Source of the DNA: Limobrevibacterium gyesilva
GTDB taxonomy: Bacteria > Pseudomonadota > Alphaproteobacteria > Acetobacterales > Acetobacteraceae
DNA: 64,000 bases
Assembly: GCF_025989185.1 (NCBI RefSeq)
Contig: NZ_JAPDNT010000018.1
Span: forward strand, 18,388 to 82,387
Reading direction: 5' to 3'
The notes under the pieces were generated by a model, which had not been told where the DNA came from, did not search any database, and was given only the letters and a program-made list of their open reading frames with translations. Both the position numbers and the translations under genes were made by a program. The stretch's first letter is position 1. Every line of letters begins with the position of its first letter. Below, piece by piece: positions 36,624-45,741 of this stretch.

Positions 36624-37034
36624 CTAACGCCAGCACCGCGCATCCCGAGCGTCGTCCCCACGGTGGTCAGCAGCCCGCGCGGCCCGGCCATCGGCCGTGT
36701 CGGTGCGGATACCGACACGCTCCGCGAATTCCGACACCCGCTCGCCCTGCAACAGCGCTTCCAGCAGACGTGCCTCGGCCGGGGTGAGCCTATAGAGCGC
36801 GGCTAGCGCCGCAGCAGCTGGCGGTCGGCATACCTCCGGATCATTGGCGAAAACGACCGCGGTGGCGCCGATCTGCAGGTCGATCCAGGTGCCGATGGGA
36901 AAGGGCGTCACCAGGACCGATAGCGGCCGTTTGTGCGTATGCCAGACCAGCAGTGCATCAACTGCTGGCGCAATATCTGTGAACCGGCGCAGGGTCCCGG
37001 TGCCGATCGGCGCGCCAGACCATTGATATGGCAA
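36624..37034 (-). pseudogene. LuxR-type helix-turn-helix regulator, broken
   Basis: The readable part contains a regulator C-terminal half: HTHKRPLSVLVTPFPIG, then LTPAEARLLEALLQGERVSEF followed by AERVGI, which is the start of a LuxR-type HTH. After that the sequence becomes nonsense-like (repeated Ala/Arg/Asp) instead of the usual recognition helix, and the N-terminal part is replaced by a repeated DNA element (copy at 36977-37069). It is therefore a truncated and frameshifted remnant rather than an active gene. Confidence 0.6.
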
Positions 37035-37069
37035 ACATTGCAGGGGTCACCGGACGGCGCCGATCTACA
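36977..37069 (-). repeat. 93-bp repeat, copy A (probable insertion-sequence end)
   Basis: Read on the minus strand it matches copy B (37778-37870, plus strand) at 86 of 93 positions. It begins TGTAGATCGGCGCC, includes a GTGACCCC box, and ends GGTTCACAG. The two copies are inverted with their TGTA ends facing each other. A weaker third copy lies at 63786-63860. Confidence 0.7.
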
Positions 37070-37777
37070 CTCTCATCCTACCTCACCAAGCTCGCGCAAC
37101 TCGGCAGCTACATGGCCCGCACTACGGACCCGCCTCCCGGTAATACCGTCATGTGGCACGGACTCTCTCGGCTTACAGACATCAAACTCGGCTTCATGCT
37201 CGCCAACACCGCAGCCAGATGCGGGTAGTCGAAAGACTCGCCCCGCTCTCATCCAATGCAGCGATGTCAGGGACCGCATCCATCCTTGTCTTGCATCACG
37301 GTCAGTCGCCGAGCCGCAATGTGCCAGCGCTACGATGCTTACGAGCTCTCGACATTACGATGTAGATTAACTCCGAAGCGACACCCGGTAGATTTCGCCA
37401 TACTGCGTTGATAGGACGGGGACATCAGGGCGCGGGAGGGGGTCCGGTGAACGCGATTGGCTCCCCGCCTCCGGGACCATTTCGCTTGAGATTTCAATTC
37501 ATTATAGGCGATTTAGAGAAGGCTCCACTTCAATGCGGGTTCGCAACACTATATCGCGATGACTAAATTATCCCCACTCGGATAAATGGGGATAAAGCGT
37601 GCCGGACAGCGACCCGAGTCACCCTTTCGTGTTCCATCGCCCCAAGGGGGCGCGGCTTATACGGACGCGTTGCTCGGCCTCGGACCGTTCGAAAGGTCAT
37701 CCAGCCTATTCCTCGCGGCACACCGTCGGACCGGCAAGACGACCTTTATCCAGGCCGACCTGCTGGTGGGGCTCCGC
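37070..37777. other. non-coding stretch between two inverted 93-bp repeats
   Basis: About 700 bp with no supportable gene. Short open frames on both strands lack known motifs. AT-rich patches occur around 37,490-37,590. Confidence 0.5.
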
Positions 37778-37870
37778 TGTAAATCGGCGCCGTTCAGTGA
37801 CCCCTGCAATGTTTGCCATATCAATGGCCTAGCGCGCCGATCGGCGCCGGGACCCTACGCCGGTTCACAG
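37778..37870 (+). repeat. 93-bp repeat, copy B
   Basis: Inverted partner of copy A with seven mismatches over 93 bp. It also carries the GTGACCCC box and the TGCAATGTTTGCCATATCAA core. Likely a relic of the same mobile element. Confidence 0.7.
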
Positions 37871-38515
37871 GACCCACGCAAGCTGGAGGCCCTCTTCATT
37901 GCCGCGCGGGGAGCGGACGAAGGTCGTATTTCTGCTTAGGGTCGACGGCGGCGCTAGCCGCCCGGTTCCCCTATGTGTGCAGGGGGTGGAGAGCCGCTGG
38001 TCTGCTTTCGCTCCGGCGACGAGAGAAGCGGACGTTCGCTCGCTGGCCTGGTTTGGCCGGAAGCAGCCCGTCCGCTTCCAGCCGCGCGAAGCGGCAAAGC
38101 GGACGCTGCATCGTGCAGGCGCTTCGGCTGCTGCCGGCCCTTCTCGGACACTCAGGCGACCGCGATCGACGTCAGGTGTTGGCCGAAACCGGAACAGCTG
38201 CTCTGGAGTGCGCAACAGCAACAAGCAGACGTTCGTTCATGGGGATAACCAACGGTAGCCGTCGACCCATGTCGGCCGTCAGAAGGCCGATCGGACGATC
38301 TCGGAACTGGACGTTCAGCCCCACCTAATGGCGGCACGTTCACGAACCCGCTCCGCGGGATTGGTGCCACTCCGATACCGCTAAGCGGACGCTTTAGTGC
38401 CACGCCGACGGCGCCATCGGAATGGCAACTATCTGGTGCGGGCGCTCGCCACAACTCGTGTACTTTGCTACGCTAACGTATCTGGTAATGTTGGCGGCGA
38501 GTCGCAGGGGGAATA
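37871..38515. other. intergenic stretch with dispersed short repeats before the defence cassette
   Basis: No gene is supported. It contains one copy of a 55-bp repeat (37940-37994) also found after the cassette, and several AGCGGACG/AAGCGGACG-type short motifs (near 38029, 38097, 38381). It precedes the GTG start of the OLD nuclease. Confidence 0.5.
37940..37994 (+). repeat. 55-bp imperfect direct repeat, left copy
   Basis: Starts GGTCGACGGCGGCGC and contains CCTATGTGTGCAGG, ending GGTGGAGAGC. It matches 45648-45702 at 50 of 55 positions in the same orientation. The pair brackets the nuclease/helicase/PD-(D/E)XK genes. Confidence 0.75.
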
Positions 38516-40471
38516 GTGTACATTTCCGAGGTCTACGCGAGCGGCTTCCGGTGCTTCGCGCCGACCGAGCCGCTGCGGCTCAAACTCTCGCCCGGCCTCA
38601 ATATCCTCGTCGGCCCCAATGACGCGGGCAAGAGCGCGATCATCGATGCCGCCCGCTATGTGCTGTGGACTCGCGGCGACGACTATATCCGGCCCGACGA
38701 GCACGACTTCCATGTCGACACCGTCGGCACGCGCGGGTGCGACTTCGTCGTGCGTTGCACCTTCGATGACCTCACCCCTGACGAGGAATCTCGATTCCTC
38801 GAATGGTGCACCAACGAGAAGGGAAAGCTCCGCCTCCATGTCTGCATGCAGAGCGCGCGGCGGATCTCGCCCGGCGGCGGCAGCGTCGTCGCCAGCCAGC
38901 ATCGTGCCGGCGCCGAAGGCGAGGGCCTGCCGCTCGACGGCGAACTGCGCGAATATCTCAAGGCGACCTATCTAAAGCCTCTTCGCGATGCCGAGCGCGA
39001 ACTGCGCGCCGGCCGACGTTCGCGCCTGTCGCGCATCCTCGGTGCGATGCCGGTCATGGGGCCGGAGAGCAAGCCGGCGGTGCCGGGCGCAAATGCGACT
39101 CTCCACGACACGCTCGCCGCGGCCGACGCGGCGGTGCGCGACAACCCCGCAGTCGGAGGCGTCGCGAGCAGCGTCAACACCGATTTCCTTGACAAGCTGT
39201 CCTTCGTCGACGATCGCCTGGTCGCGACGCTTGACCTCGGCGCAGGCGGCTCGTTCGACCAGATCCTCGAGCGCTTTGAGCTCTATCTGAACGCCAAGGC
39301 CGGCACTGAGCGCGTCCAGCGCGGGCTCGGCTATAACAATCTCCTGTTCATGGCGGCCGAGCTGCTGCTGCTCCAGTCGCATCCCGACCAGGTGCCGTTC
39401 CTCCTGATCGAGGAACCCGAGGCACATCTCCACCCTCAGCACCAGGCCTTGTTCATGGAGGTGCTCGCGGCGCGCGCCGCCAAGCCTGACCCCGACAAGG
39501 GCGAAGCAAATCAGCAGGTCCAGGTCCTGCTCACCACGCACAGCCCGCAGCTGGCTGCCGGCGCCGAGCTTGAGACAATGACGATGATCGTCGGGCACCG
39601 CGCCTATCCGCTCAGCGCGGCGCACACCCGGCTCGAGCCGGACGATTACGAATTCCTCCGCCGCTTCCTCGATGCGACCAAGGCGAACCTGTTCTTCGCT
39701 CGCGCGCTGATCGTGGTCGAAGGCGATGGCGAGCACCTGTTGCTGCCTGCGATAGCCGAGAAGCTCGGCCGCCCGCTCAGCCGCCATGGCGTGTCGATCG
39801 TCAATGTTGGCCACCGCGGGCTGTTCCGCTACAGCCGCATTCTCCAGCGCAAGACCGGTTACGCGATTGGCGTGCCGGTCGCGCTGATCCCCGACCGCGA
39901 CATTCCGCCCGCGGAGGCCAGGGCGCTGGTCGGCGATCGCAAGACGGCGAACGAATTGACAAAGGGCGATGTTACCGCGCGGCTAAGGACGCTGCGCCGA
40001 GACGTTGGGGATCCCGTCGATGCCTTCATCGCCGATTGCTGGACGCTCGAATTCGACCTCGCGCTCCAACCCGGGCTAGCCGAAAGCGTTCACCAGGCGG
40101 TCCAACTCGCGAAGACCAGCAGCCGCAGGCCCGAGTGGCTTGCGAAGATCATCAAAGATGCTAGCGCCACCTATGCCGGCTGGAAGACAGAGGGCCTCTC
40201 GGCGATCGAGATCGCGGTCAAGATCTACCAGCCCGTGTACGACAGGGAAGCGTCCAAGGCTGAGGTCGCCGAGCAGCTGGCCGCGATCCTCCGCAAGCGC
40301 ACCGACACCCCCAAGGAGATGCGCGATCGGCTGCCACCCTATCTGGTGCGCGCGATCGACTATGTGACCGGCGGCTATGCCCCCGGCGCGCCGCCCGTAG
40401 CCGAGGACCTGGACCCCGAGGGCAGCGAAGTGGGAGTGGCGGGCATGGACGACGCGGCGGCGGCGGCATAG
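38516..40471 (+). CDS. gajA: OLD-family ATP-dependent nuclease, GajA-like
   Basis: A 651-residue protein with an ABC-type ATPase head and a C-terminal TOPRIM nuclease. Walker A is GPNDAGKS at residues 33-40, Walker B and the signature region follow as LLIEEPEAHLHP, and LLTTHSPQL supplies the switch histidine. The TOPRIM acidic residues are in LIVVEGDGEHLLLPAIAEK and LIPDRD. This is the layout of OLD nucleases and of GajA in the Gabija antiphage system. It starts at a GTG at 38516 with CAGGGGG upstream. The next gene, a UvrD-like helicase, begins after 4 bp. Pairing makes GajA the best call; other class 2 OLD systems cannot be excluded. Confidence 0.85.
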   Translation: MYISEVYASGFRCFAPTEPLRLKLSPGLNILVGPNDAGKSAIIDAARYVLWTRGDDYIRPDEHDFHVDTVGTRGCDFVVRCTFDDLTPDEESRFLEWCTNEKGKLRLHVCMQSARRISPGGGSVVASQHRAGAEGEGLPLDGELREYLKATYLKPLRDAERELRAGRRSRLSRILGAMPVMGPESKPAVPGANATLHDTLAAADAAVRDNPAVGGVASSVNTDFLDKLSFVDDRLVATLDLGAGGSFDQILERFELYLNAKAGTERVQRGLGYNNLLFMAAELLLLQSHPDQVPFLLIEEPEAHLHPQHQALFMEVLAARAAKPDPDKGEANQQVQVLLTTHSPQLAAGAELETMTMIVGHRAYPLSAAHTRLEPDDYEFLRRFLDATKANLFFARALIVVEGDGEHLLLPAIAEKLGRPLSRHGVSIVNVGHRGLFRYSRILQRKTGYAIGVPVALIPDRDIPPAEARALVGDRKTANELTKGDVTARLRTLRRDVGDPVDAFIADCWTLEFDLALQPGLAESVHQAVQLAKTSSRRPEWLAKIIKDASATYAGWKTEGLSAIEIAVKIYQPVYDREASKAEVAEQLAAILRKRTDTPKEMRDRLPPYLVRAIDYVTGGYAPGAPPVAEDLDPEGSEVGVAGMDDAAAAA

Positions 40472-40475
40472 CACG

Positions 40476-42461
40476 ATGTTCGAGATCCTGCCGCTCACAC
40501 CCGAATTGCTCGTCGAGCTCGGTACCGAGCTCGGCGGCTGCGATTTCAACGACCCGAGCCAGACCGATTTCCTCGCGAATACCGAACCGTGCGACGTCCA
40601 GGCCGCGCCCGGCAACGGCAAGACGACGCTGCTCGCCGCCAAGCTCGCATTGCTGTCGCGCAATTGGATAACCCGCCGGCAAGGCGTCTGCGTTATGTCG
40701 CACACCAATGCCGCGCGCACCGAAGTCGAGGATCAAATCGCCAAACATCCGACCGCGGCGCGGCTGATGGCCTACCCGCATTTCACGGGTACGGTGACCG
40801 CGTTCATTAACCAGTATCTCGCCTTACCCTATCTGCGCGGGCTCGGCTGGAGCGTCCGCCAGATCGACAACGACGCCTTCGCTGCCGAGGCATTGCGGTG
40901 CTACCCGTCTTTCTGGGCATTGGAGGAGCAGGCCAAACGAGCGTCGATGACCGTGGAAAAATGGGTCACTGATCTAGATCTCGATCCCGACTTTGATGAC
41001 GACGGGGCTACGCCCGAAAGTTTGATGGTGCGGCGCCGCAAGGGCCAGCATGGTGCGGACACCAATTGCGGAAAAGCCCTCGCCAAACTCAAAGCGACGA
41101 TGGTCAAACGCGGCCTCTATCGGTACGCCGATATGACCGCGCTCGCCTGGCGCGCGCTCAGGGCCAATCCAGCGCTCTCCGACCGGCTGCGCGCACGCTT
41201 TCCCCTTGTCATCCTCGATGAGGCGCAGGACACGCATGGCGAGCAGCTGAAGCTGCTCGAGCATCTGTTCAGACGGGAAGACACCGCGTTCCAGCGCTTG
41301 GGCGATAGCAATCAGACGCTCTACGAGGATGATTCTGTTGCCCCGGCCTATTGGACACCGGGGGTGCGATGCATCCCGCTCGATACTAGCCGCCGCTTCG
41401 GCGGCGAGATTGCGGGCTTCGCCAGCCGGCTGACCGTGCGCAAGGCGCAGACCATCGTCGGCATCGGCACACGACCGGCGTCGCGCGTGATGTTCCTCTT
41501 CGACGAAGCGACGATCGGGAACGTGCTCGGCGCCTTTGCCGAGGAGGTGCGCGCGCATTGGGGTAGCACCTGCGGCACCCGCGACATCTGGGCCGTCGCC
41601 TCGCGTCACACCCTGGCTGGCCAAAACGGCGTGTGGCGACCCAAAAGCCTCGTCGACTATCATCCGGCCTACCGCAGCGAGGGCGGGTTGGTCGCCAAGT
41701 CCAACCTCCTGTGCCGTCAGCTTCAGAAGGCGACGGTTCACTATGCGGCAGCACGGCCGCCCGCCGAGGTCGGCGAGATGCTCGCGGTTGGCGTCGCTAG
41801 TCTGGTGCGTGCATATGGATGGAAGGCGCCGAACGAACGCCCGATCGCCGCGCACAACGTCTGGGCGACGCTCGCGCAGCGCGACCTCGCCTTGCCGCGC
41901 AAGGTGCGCCGGTTGCTGCGCGATCATGTCCTTGCCGGCGACGCGGCGTGGGAAGAAGCCGCCTGGTTGACGTTTCTTGGCGAGTTCCTGCCGCTATTCG
42001 GTCCGCACCCCGTGGACGCGGTCGACGCTATCGCGGAATTTTGTGGCTTCGTCGCCGAGCAGAAGGCGGATCTGGCTGTTCCCGACCGCCGCTCGACACA
42101 ACAGGTGCAGCTTAGCGATGTCACACTGCGGCTGGGATCGATTCACTCGGTCAAGGGCAAGAGTGTCGACGGCATCCTCGTCGTCGAGAGTGAGGTGTGG
42201 AAAGGCCGCCGGGCCGACGAGAAGTGCGTCGACTTGACGACGGCGCTCCCGCGGGCCTTCGGTGTCACCGACCAGCCCTTCACCGGGGTTGGCCTGACTG
42301 CGGCGACCAATGTCTTCGTGGCGGTGACCCGGCCGCGCGAACTCCTTGGGCTGGCACTGCGCAAATCTGAAGCGGCTGCGCTGATCGGACCAGCTGAGGA
42401 ACAGGGATGGAAGCTGGTCGATCTGGTCGCTCAAGAGCGGAAAGAGATTGCGGCCGAGTAG
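40476..42461 (+). CDS. gajB: UvrD-like SF1 helicase, GajB-like
   Basis: A 661-residue helicase. Motif I is APGNGKTT (residues 44-51); motif II is LDEAQD; motif III GDSNQTLYED; motif IV near DTSRRFGGEIAGF; motif V SIHSVKGKSVDGILVVES; motif VI FVAVTRPREL. It is longer than Bacillus cereus GajB (about 494 aa), with inserts between motifs III and V. In Gabija, GajB is thought to sense nucleotide depletion or DNA ends and to activate GajA. The ATG lies 4 bp after gajA, so the two form one unit. No third gene overlaps it; a hairpin follows the stop. Confidence 0.85.
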   Translation: MFEILPLTPELLVELGTELGGCDFNDPSQTDFLANTEPCDVQAAPGNGKTTLLAAKLALLSRNWITRRQGVCVMSHTNAARTEVEDQIAKHPTAARLMAYPHFTGTVTAFINQYLALPYLRGLGWSVRQIDNDAFAAEALRCYPSFWALEEQAKRASMTVEKWVTDLDLDPDFDDDGATPESLMVRRRKGQHGADTNCGKALAKLKATMVKRGLYRYADMTALAWRALRANPALSDRLRARFPLVILDEAQDTHGEQLKLLEHLFRREDTAFQRLGDSNQTLYEDDSVAPAYWTPGVRCIPLDTSRRFGGEIAGFASRLTVRKAQTIVGIGTRPASRVMFLFDEATIGNVLGAFAEEVRAHWGSTCGTRDIWAVASRHTLAGQNGVWRPKSLVDYHPAYRSEGGLVAKSNLLCRQLQKATVHYAAARPPAEVGEMLAVGVASLVRAYGWKAPNERPIAAHNVWATLAQRDLALPRKVRRLLRDHVLAGDAAWEEAAWLTFLGEFLPLFGPHPVDAVDAIAEFCGFVAEQKADLAVPDRRSTQQVQLSDVTLRLGSIHSVKGKSVDGILVVESEVWKGRRADEKCVDLTTALPRAFGVTDQPFTGVGLTAATNVFVAVTRPRELLGLALRKSEAAALIGPAEEQGWKLVDLVAQERKEIAAE

Positions 42462-42990
42462 TGGCCTCTAGAGCGTCCGCTATCGTGAAGACTTTCGTGC
42501 GCCTAACGGCGTCCGAAACTCTTCACGATACCGGGATGGCCGTTTTCAAGAGCACAGGGCAACAAGCGGACATTCGACCCGACAATGATCAATGGCTCGA
42601 AGCGACCCTAGTCAGTCATACCGAACCACGTCAGATCATCCCGGAAGCGGACCTGGGATGGCGGAGCTCGAGGGGGAGAGCGCCCATGTAAGTCATCCAA
42701 AAAGACTTGATATGCAATGCGAACGCAGTTGTCCGCTCATGCCCATGCGCTGATAAGTGGAGTCCGTCCCATTCGATATGGCTTTCTTGTCCGGCAACGA
42801 TGCGCTTCCCATCCCCGTCCGACGCGACCCGACGACGTTCGCGTTTGGGGACAAACTATCTGACAGCAGGCTGAATCTCGTACCGTCATCAGGTTTGAGA
42901 AGGCAAATATCAACCGACAATCTGGCAGGCATGGCCGTGACCTCCCCAGTGACAGCCAAGGTGTGATGCTGCCGATGAATAAAATGGATC
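42462..42990. other. intergenic stretch after gajB, with hairpin
   Basis: No gene is supported in this 529-bp stretch. It holds the inverted repeat at 42481-42530, the motif AAGCGGACATTCG near 42562, and a likely promoter region for the following gene. No clear terminator T-run is seen. Confidence 0.5.
42481..42530 (+). terminator. 17-bp inverted repeat after gajB
   Basis: Left arm TATCGTGAAGACTTTCG (42481-42497) and right arm CGAAACTCTTCACGATA (42514-42530) pair with one mismatch around a 16-nt loop. It begins 20 bp after the gajB stop. It could end the gajAB transcript or be an operator or small RNA. Confidence 0.5.
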
Positions 42991-45231
42991 ATGACACACC
43001 CCAAAATGACGCCCCCTGAGAACTTGCCACAGAAGTTAAAAGAGAACCTCGTCAAGCAGGCGTTGAAGGCGTTCGCGTGGAGCGAGTTTAGGCAGCATCT
43101 CTTGATGGTCGATCTCGACGAGGACGGCCTATCGGAACTCCTCGGCCATATTCGTCGCAGCACTGATTTTCTTATCAAGAGACCGGATGAGGCGCGGGAG
43201 GCGGCCCGCTCCGCTTTCGTCGAGGAGCTCCGCAAGTTCCTCGAGAAGCAATTCGGCACAGATGCCGCGGCGCTGCTGGGCGACGAGATCGCTGTCATCC
43301 AACAAATAGAGGCCGGTTACCGGGAAATCCTACGAACTCAGGCGGCGACGGTCGCCGCCAAACTGCGGCCCGACACACAGGCGTCGGCGGCGCTCTCCCG
43401 ATCAGCGTACGCCTATCACGAGCTGATGGAGGCGGTTCATACGGCAACCACCCGACGCAAGGAACTGACGCTGCAGTCATTCCGGATCAAGCGAACCGAC
43501 GGCTCGTCGTATTCACCGGACGGCGTGTTGGCGGGCATCGTCGATATCACGACCATGACGCTCATGCTGCTAGGGCATCGCTACAAGTGGTTCGATGCTC
43601 AGAAGTTCCTGGTGCTGCCGAAATTGCCGGACGTCACGGAAGACGAAGTCTATAAGGCCGGACTGACGGAGGCTCTGGCCGTGTCCTGGCGCCACTGGGA
43701 GCGGATGGAGCAGCGCTGCCGCTATTTCGGTGGCGAGCTCAAGGTGTTCACTGCAGGCAATCTGCCGGCGTGGGCACCTGAAGGCACCGACACAGCCATC
43801 CAATACGACCATATCAGTTCAGGTGAGTTCTTCGACTATTTAGCGAACGAACGCCTCAACGACCGGCTTATTCAGACATTCCATGAGATGGCGCTGCAGA
43901 CCAACATGCAGGCGAAGGCGTCCGGAATCTTTGGACCCCTCGGCCTTCCTCCAGGCCCGTTCGTTTCGGCGCAGGAGGCGCACTCCGGGGTCTCCCTATG
44001 CGAGATTCTCGGCTATTCGATCGTTGACGATCGAGAGCGCCCCCGTGGCCTACGACTAATAGAGTGGATCCGTGGCTATGCTACGTTGCAGTGTCTCGCC
44101 GAGGAGCGGTACGCACGGGATGGCGAGAGCGGCCTTTGCTTCATCGTGCCCCGCGAGACGCTTATCGCTACCCTTGATCGCGTCGGCCTGAAGGACGGAG
44201 CAGCGGAGACGTTCATCGATCAGGCGTCGCTTCGCGCCTCCAGCCGCGACCTATTCGACCAGCCGCTTATTCGAATGCAGGGCGGCTCTCTCCTTCTCTT
44301 CGCCGCAGGCATTCTGAATGCCGACCCTGCGCGTGTTACGCTATCAGCAATCGGCAACCAAAGCCAGCAGCCCGGCCAAAGCCAGCAGCTCGGCCGTAAG
44401 GGGAAAGCCTTCGAACAAGAGACACTTCGTTTCTTTGAGCAGCAGGGCTTTGCGGCGAAATCCTTCAAGTTCAAGCGGGATGGCGAGGAATTCGAGTATG
44501 ATGTCGTTGTCCCCTGGGACGATCATATCTTCGTTCTCGAGTGTAAGAACCGGGCGCTGTCGGGACACAACCCGGCGGCGGCATATTACTTCGCGTTGGA
44601 GATCGTAGCGGCAATCGAACAAGTGAAGCGCCTCGCATACGCGCTTGTTGAGTATTCCGATGTCGTTCTCGAACGAACCGGTATCGACGTCGCGGGCAAG
44701 ACCATCGTCCCCTGCGTCGTCAACTCCCTGCCGTATGCCATGAAGGGTGACCACAACGGCGTCTATGTCACAGATGCTTCTGGCCTGAAGCGGTTCTTTC
44801 AAGAGCGATACTTTCACATCGTTCGCCCACACCACCTGAAAGGCAAGGCGGCGACGATCTTGCATCGCACGGCAATGAAGGCACTTTGGAAAGGGGACAA
44901 GCCCACGCCTACCGATCTAGTGGCGTATCTCCGCGATCCGCTCCAGCTGCAGTTGATGATTGGCCACGCCAAGAAGAATCCACATCATTTCGGGCTAGGA
45001 GAACGGACCGTTGTGGCAGTCGCCGATCTTTCGCACGAGGAGATGACGACGGCGAGTATGGCGAAGCTCTTCTCAATTGATGAGAAGTGGGTAGGGCGCG
45101 AGGCTCAGGCCGTCTCCCGTGCGATCCGCAAGGCGATGAGGATACATGACGAACGGTTTGTGCAAAAAGCCGCCAGGGCTTGGCGGGAGCAACAGAAACG
45201 AAGTAGGCGGAACCCGGCGGCCATTGGTTAG
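42991..45231 (+). CDS. PD-(D/E)XK nuclease-like protein of unknown system (746 aa)
   Basis: I do not recognise a named family. Residues 1-130 are mostly charged helices, and residues 130-460 are a region with no motif known to me. From about 471 to 520 the pattern E475 (GKAFEQE), D504 (EYDVVV) and E517-x-K519 (LECKN) with hydrophobic strands between matches the restriction-endonuclease fold (Mrr/NERD-like). Residues 640-700 are helical, and a basic tail (KRSRRNP) may bind nucleic acid. The ATG at 42991 is preferred; 43006 is an alternative. It lies 529 bp after gajB on the same strand and before a repeat copy. A defence nuclease is likely by domain and neighbourhood. Confidence 0.75.
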   Translation: MTHPKMTPPENLPQKLKENLVKQALKAFAWSEFRQHLLMVDLDEDGLSELLGHIRRSTDFLIKRPDEAREAARSAFVEELRKFLEKQFGTDAAALLGDEIAVIQQIEAGYREILRTQAATVAAKLRPDTQASAALSRSAYAYHELMEAVHTATTRRKELTLQSFRIKRTDGSSYSPDGVLAGIVDITTMTLMLLGHRYKWFDAQKFLVLPKLPDVTEDEVYKAGLTEALAVSWRHWERMEQRCRYFGGELKVFTAGNLPAWAPEGTDTAIQYDHISSGEFFDYLANERLNDRLIQTFHEMALQTNMQAKASGIFGPLGLPPGPFVSAQEAHSGVSLCEILGYSIVDDRERPRGLRLIEWIRGYATLQCLAEERYARDGESGLCFIVPRETLIATLDRVGLKDGAAETFIDQASLRASSRDLFDQPLIRMQGGSLLLFAAGILNADPARVTLSAIGNQSQQPGQSQQLGRKGKAFEQETLRFFEQQGFAAKSFKFKRDGEEFEYDVVVPWDDHIFVLECKNRALSGHNPAAAYYFALEIVAAIEQVKRLAYALVEYSDVVLERTGIDVAGKTIVPCVVNSLPYAMKGDHNGVYVTDASGLKRFFQERYFHIVRPHHLKGKAATILHRTAMKALWKGDKPTPTDLVAYLRDPLQLQLMIGHAKKNPHHFGLGERTVVAVADLSHEEMTTASMAKLFSIDEKWVGREAQAVSRAIRKAMRIHDERFVQKAARAWREQQKRSRRNPAAIG

Positions 45232-45741
45232 TAATTAGGCGAAGGTCGGCTACTCGCGGTTGGTGACCGTGAGCGGACGGGCTGGTTGCGATCAGTCTCT
45301 GCCTTTAGCCGAACGTCTGATTTCAGTGCATGCTGACGCGGAAGCGGACCGGCAGAAAACCATCCAAGGGCCGCCGTACGACCGACTGTAGGTCTATGTC
45401 TCCTATTTGGGCACCAGATAACGTGACGCAGTGACTGGGATGGGCGCAGAGTGGCCTCTCTTCCAACATGCGCTTCATGTCGGCTCTCCACCCATGTCCG
45501 TCACGAGCCTATCCCGCTCGCATGTCCGCTTCGGAGAAACGGTCGGGGTCGACTGAATGGCTGATGTGGGCGCGGAACTGCCCTCGACCCCGGTCGGCGA
45601 ATGACTGCTCTCGGGATCACCCTCCCGAAGGCCGAGCGTCTTCCTTTGGTCGACTGCGGCGCCGGCCGCCCGGTTCTCCTATGTGTGCAGGTGGTGGAGA
45701 GCGGACATCCGCTGTCCACCTTACGCTAGACATGCGGCCGC
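45232..45741. other. intergenic stretch after the 746-aa gene
   Basis: No gene is supported. It contains the right copy of the 55-bp direct repeat (45648-45702) and motif variants such as GAAGCGGACCG near 45340 and GAGCGGACATCC near 45700. Confidence 0.5.
45648..45702 (+). repeat. 55-bp imperfect direct repeat, right copy
   Basis: Same orientation as the copy at 37940-37994, with five mismatches. Together they bound about 7.7 kb holding gajA, gajB and the 746-aa gene. Confidence 0.75.

Noticed and set aside
37586..38328. Short plus-strand frames around the 93-bp repeat
   Set aside because: They read through repeat DNA, have no motif, and share the copy B element rather than a conserved protein.
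38516..45231. Possibility that the cassette is a restriction-modification system
   Set aside because: No methyltransferase motifs (such as a DPPY or FxGxG pair) are visible in these genes or next to them.
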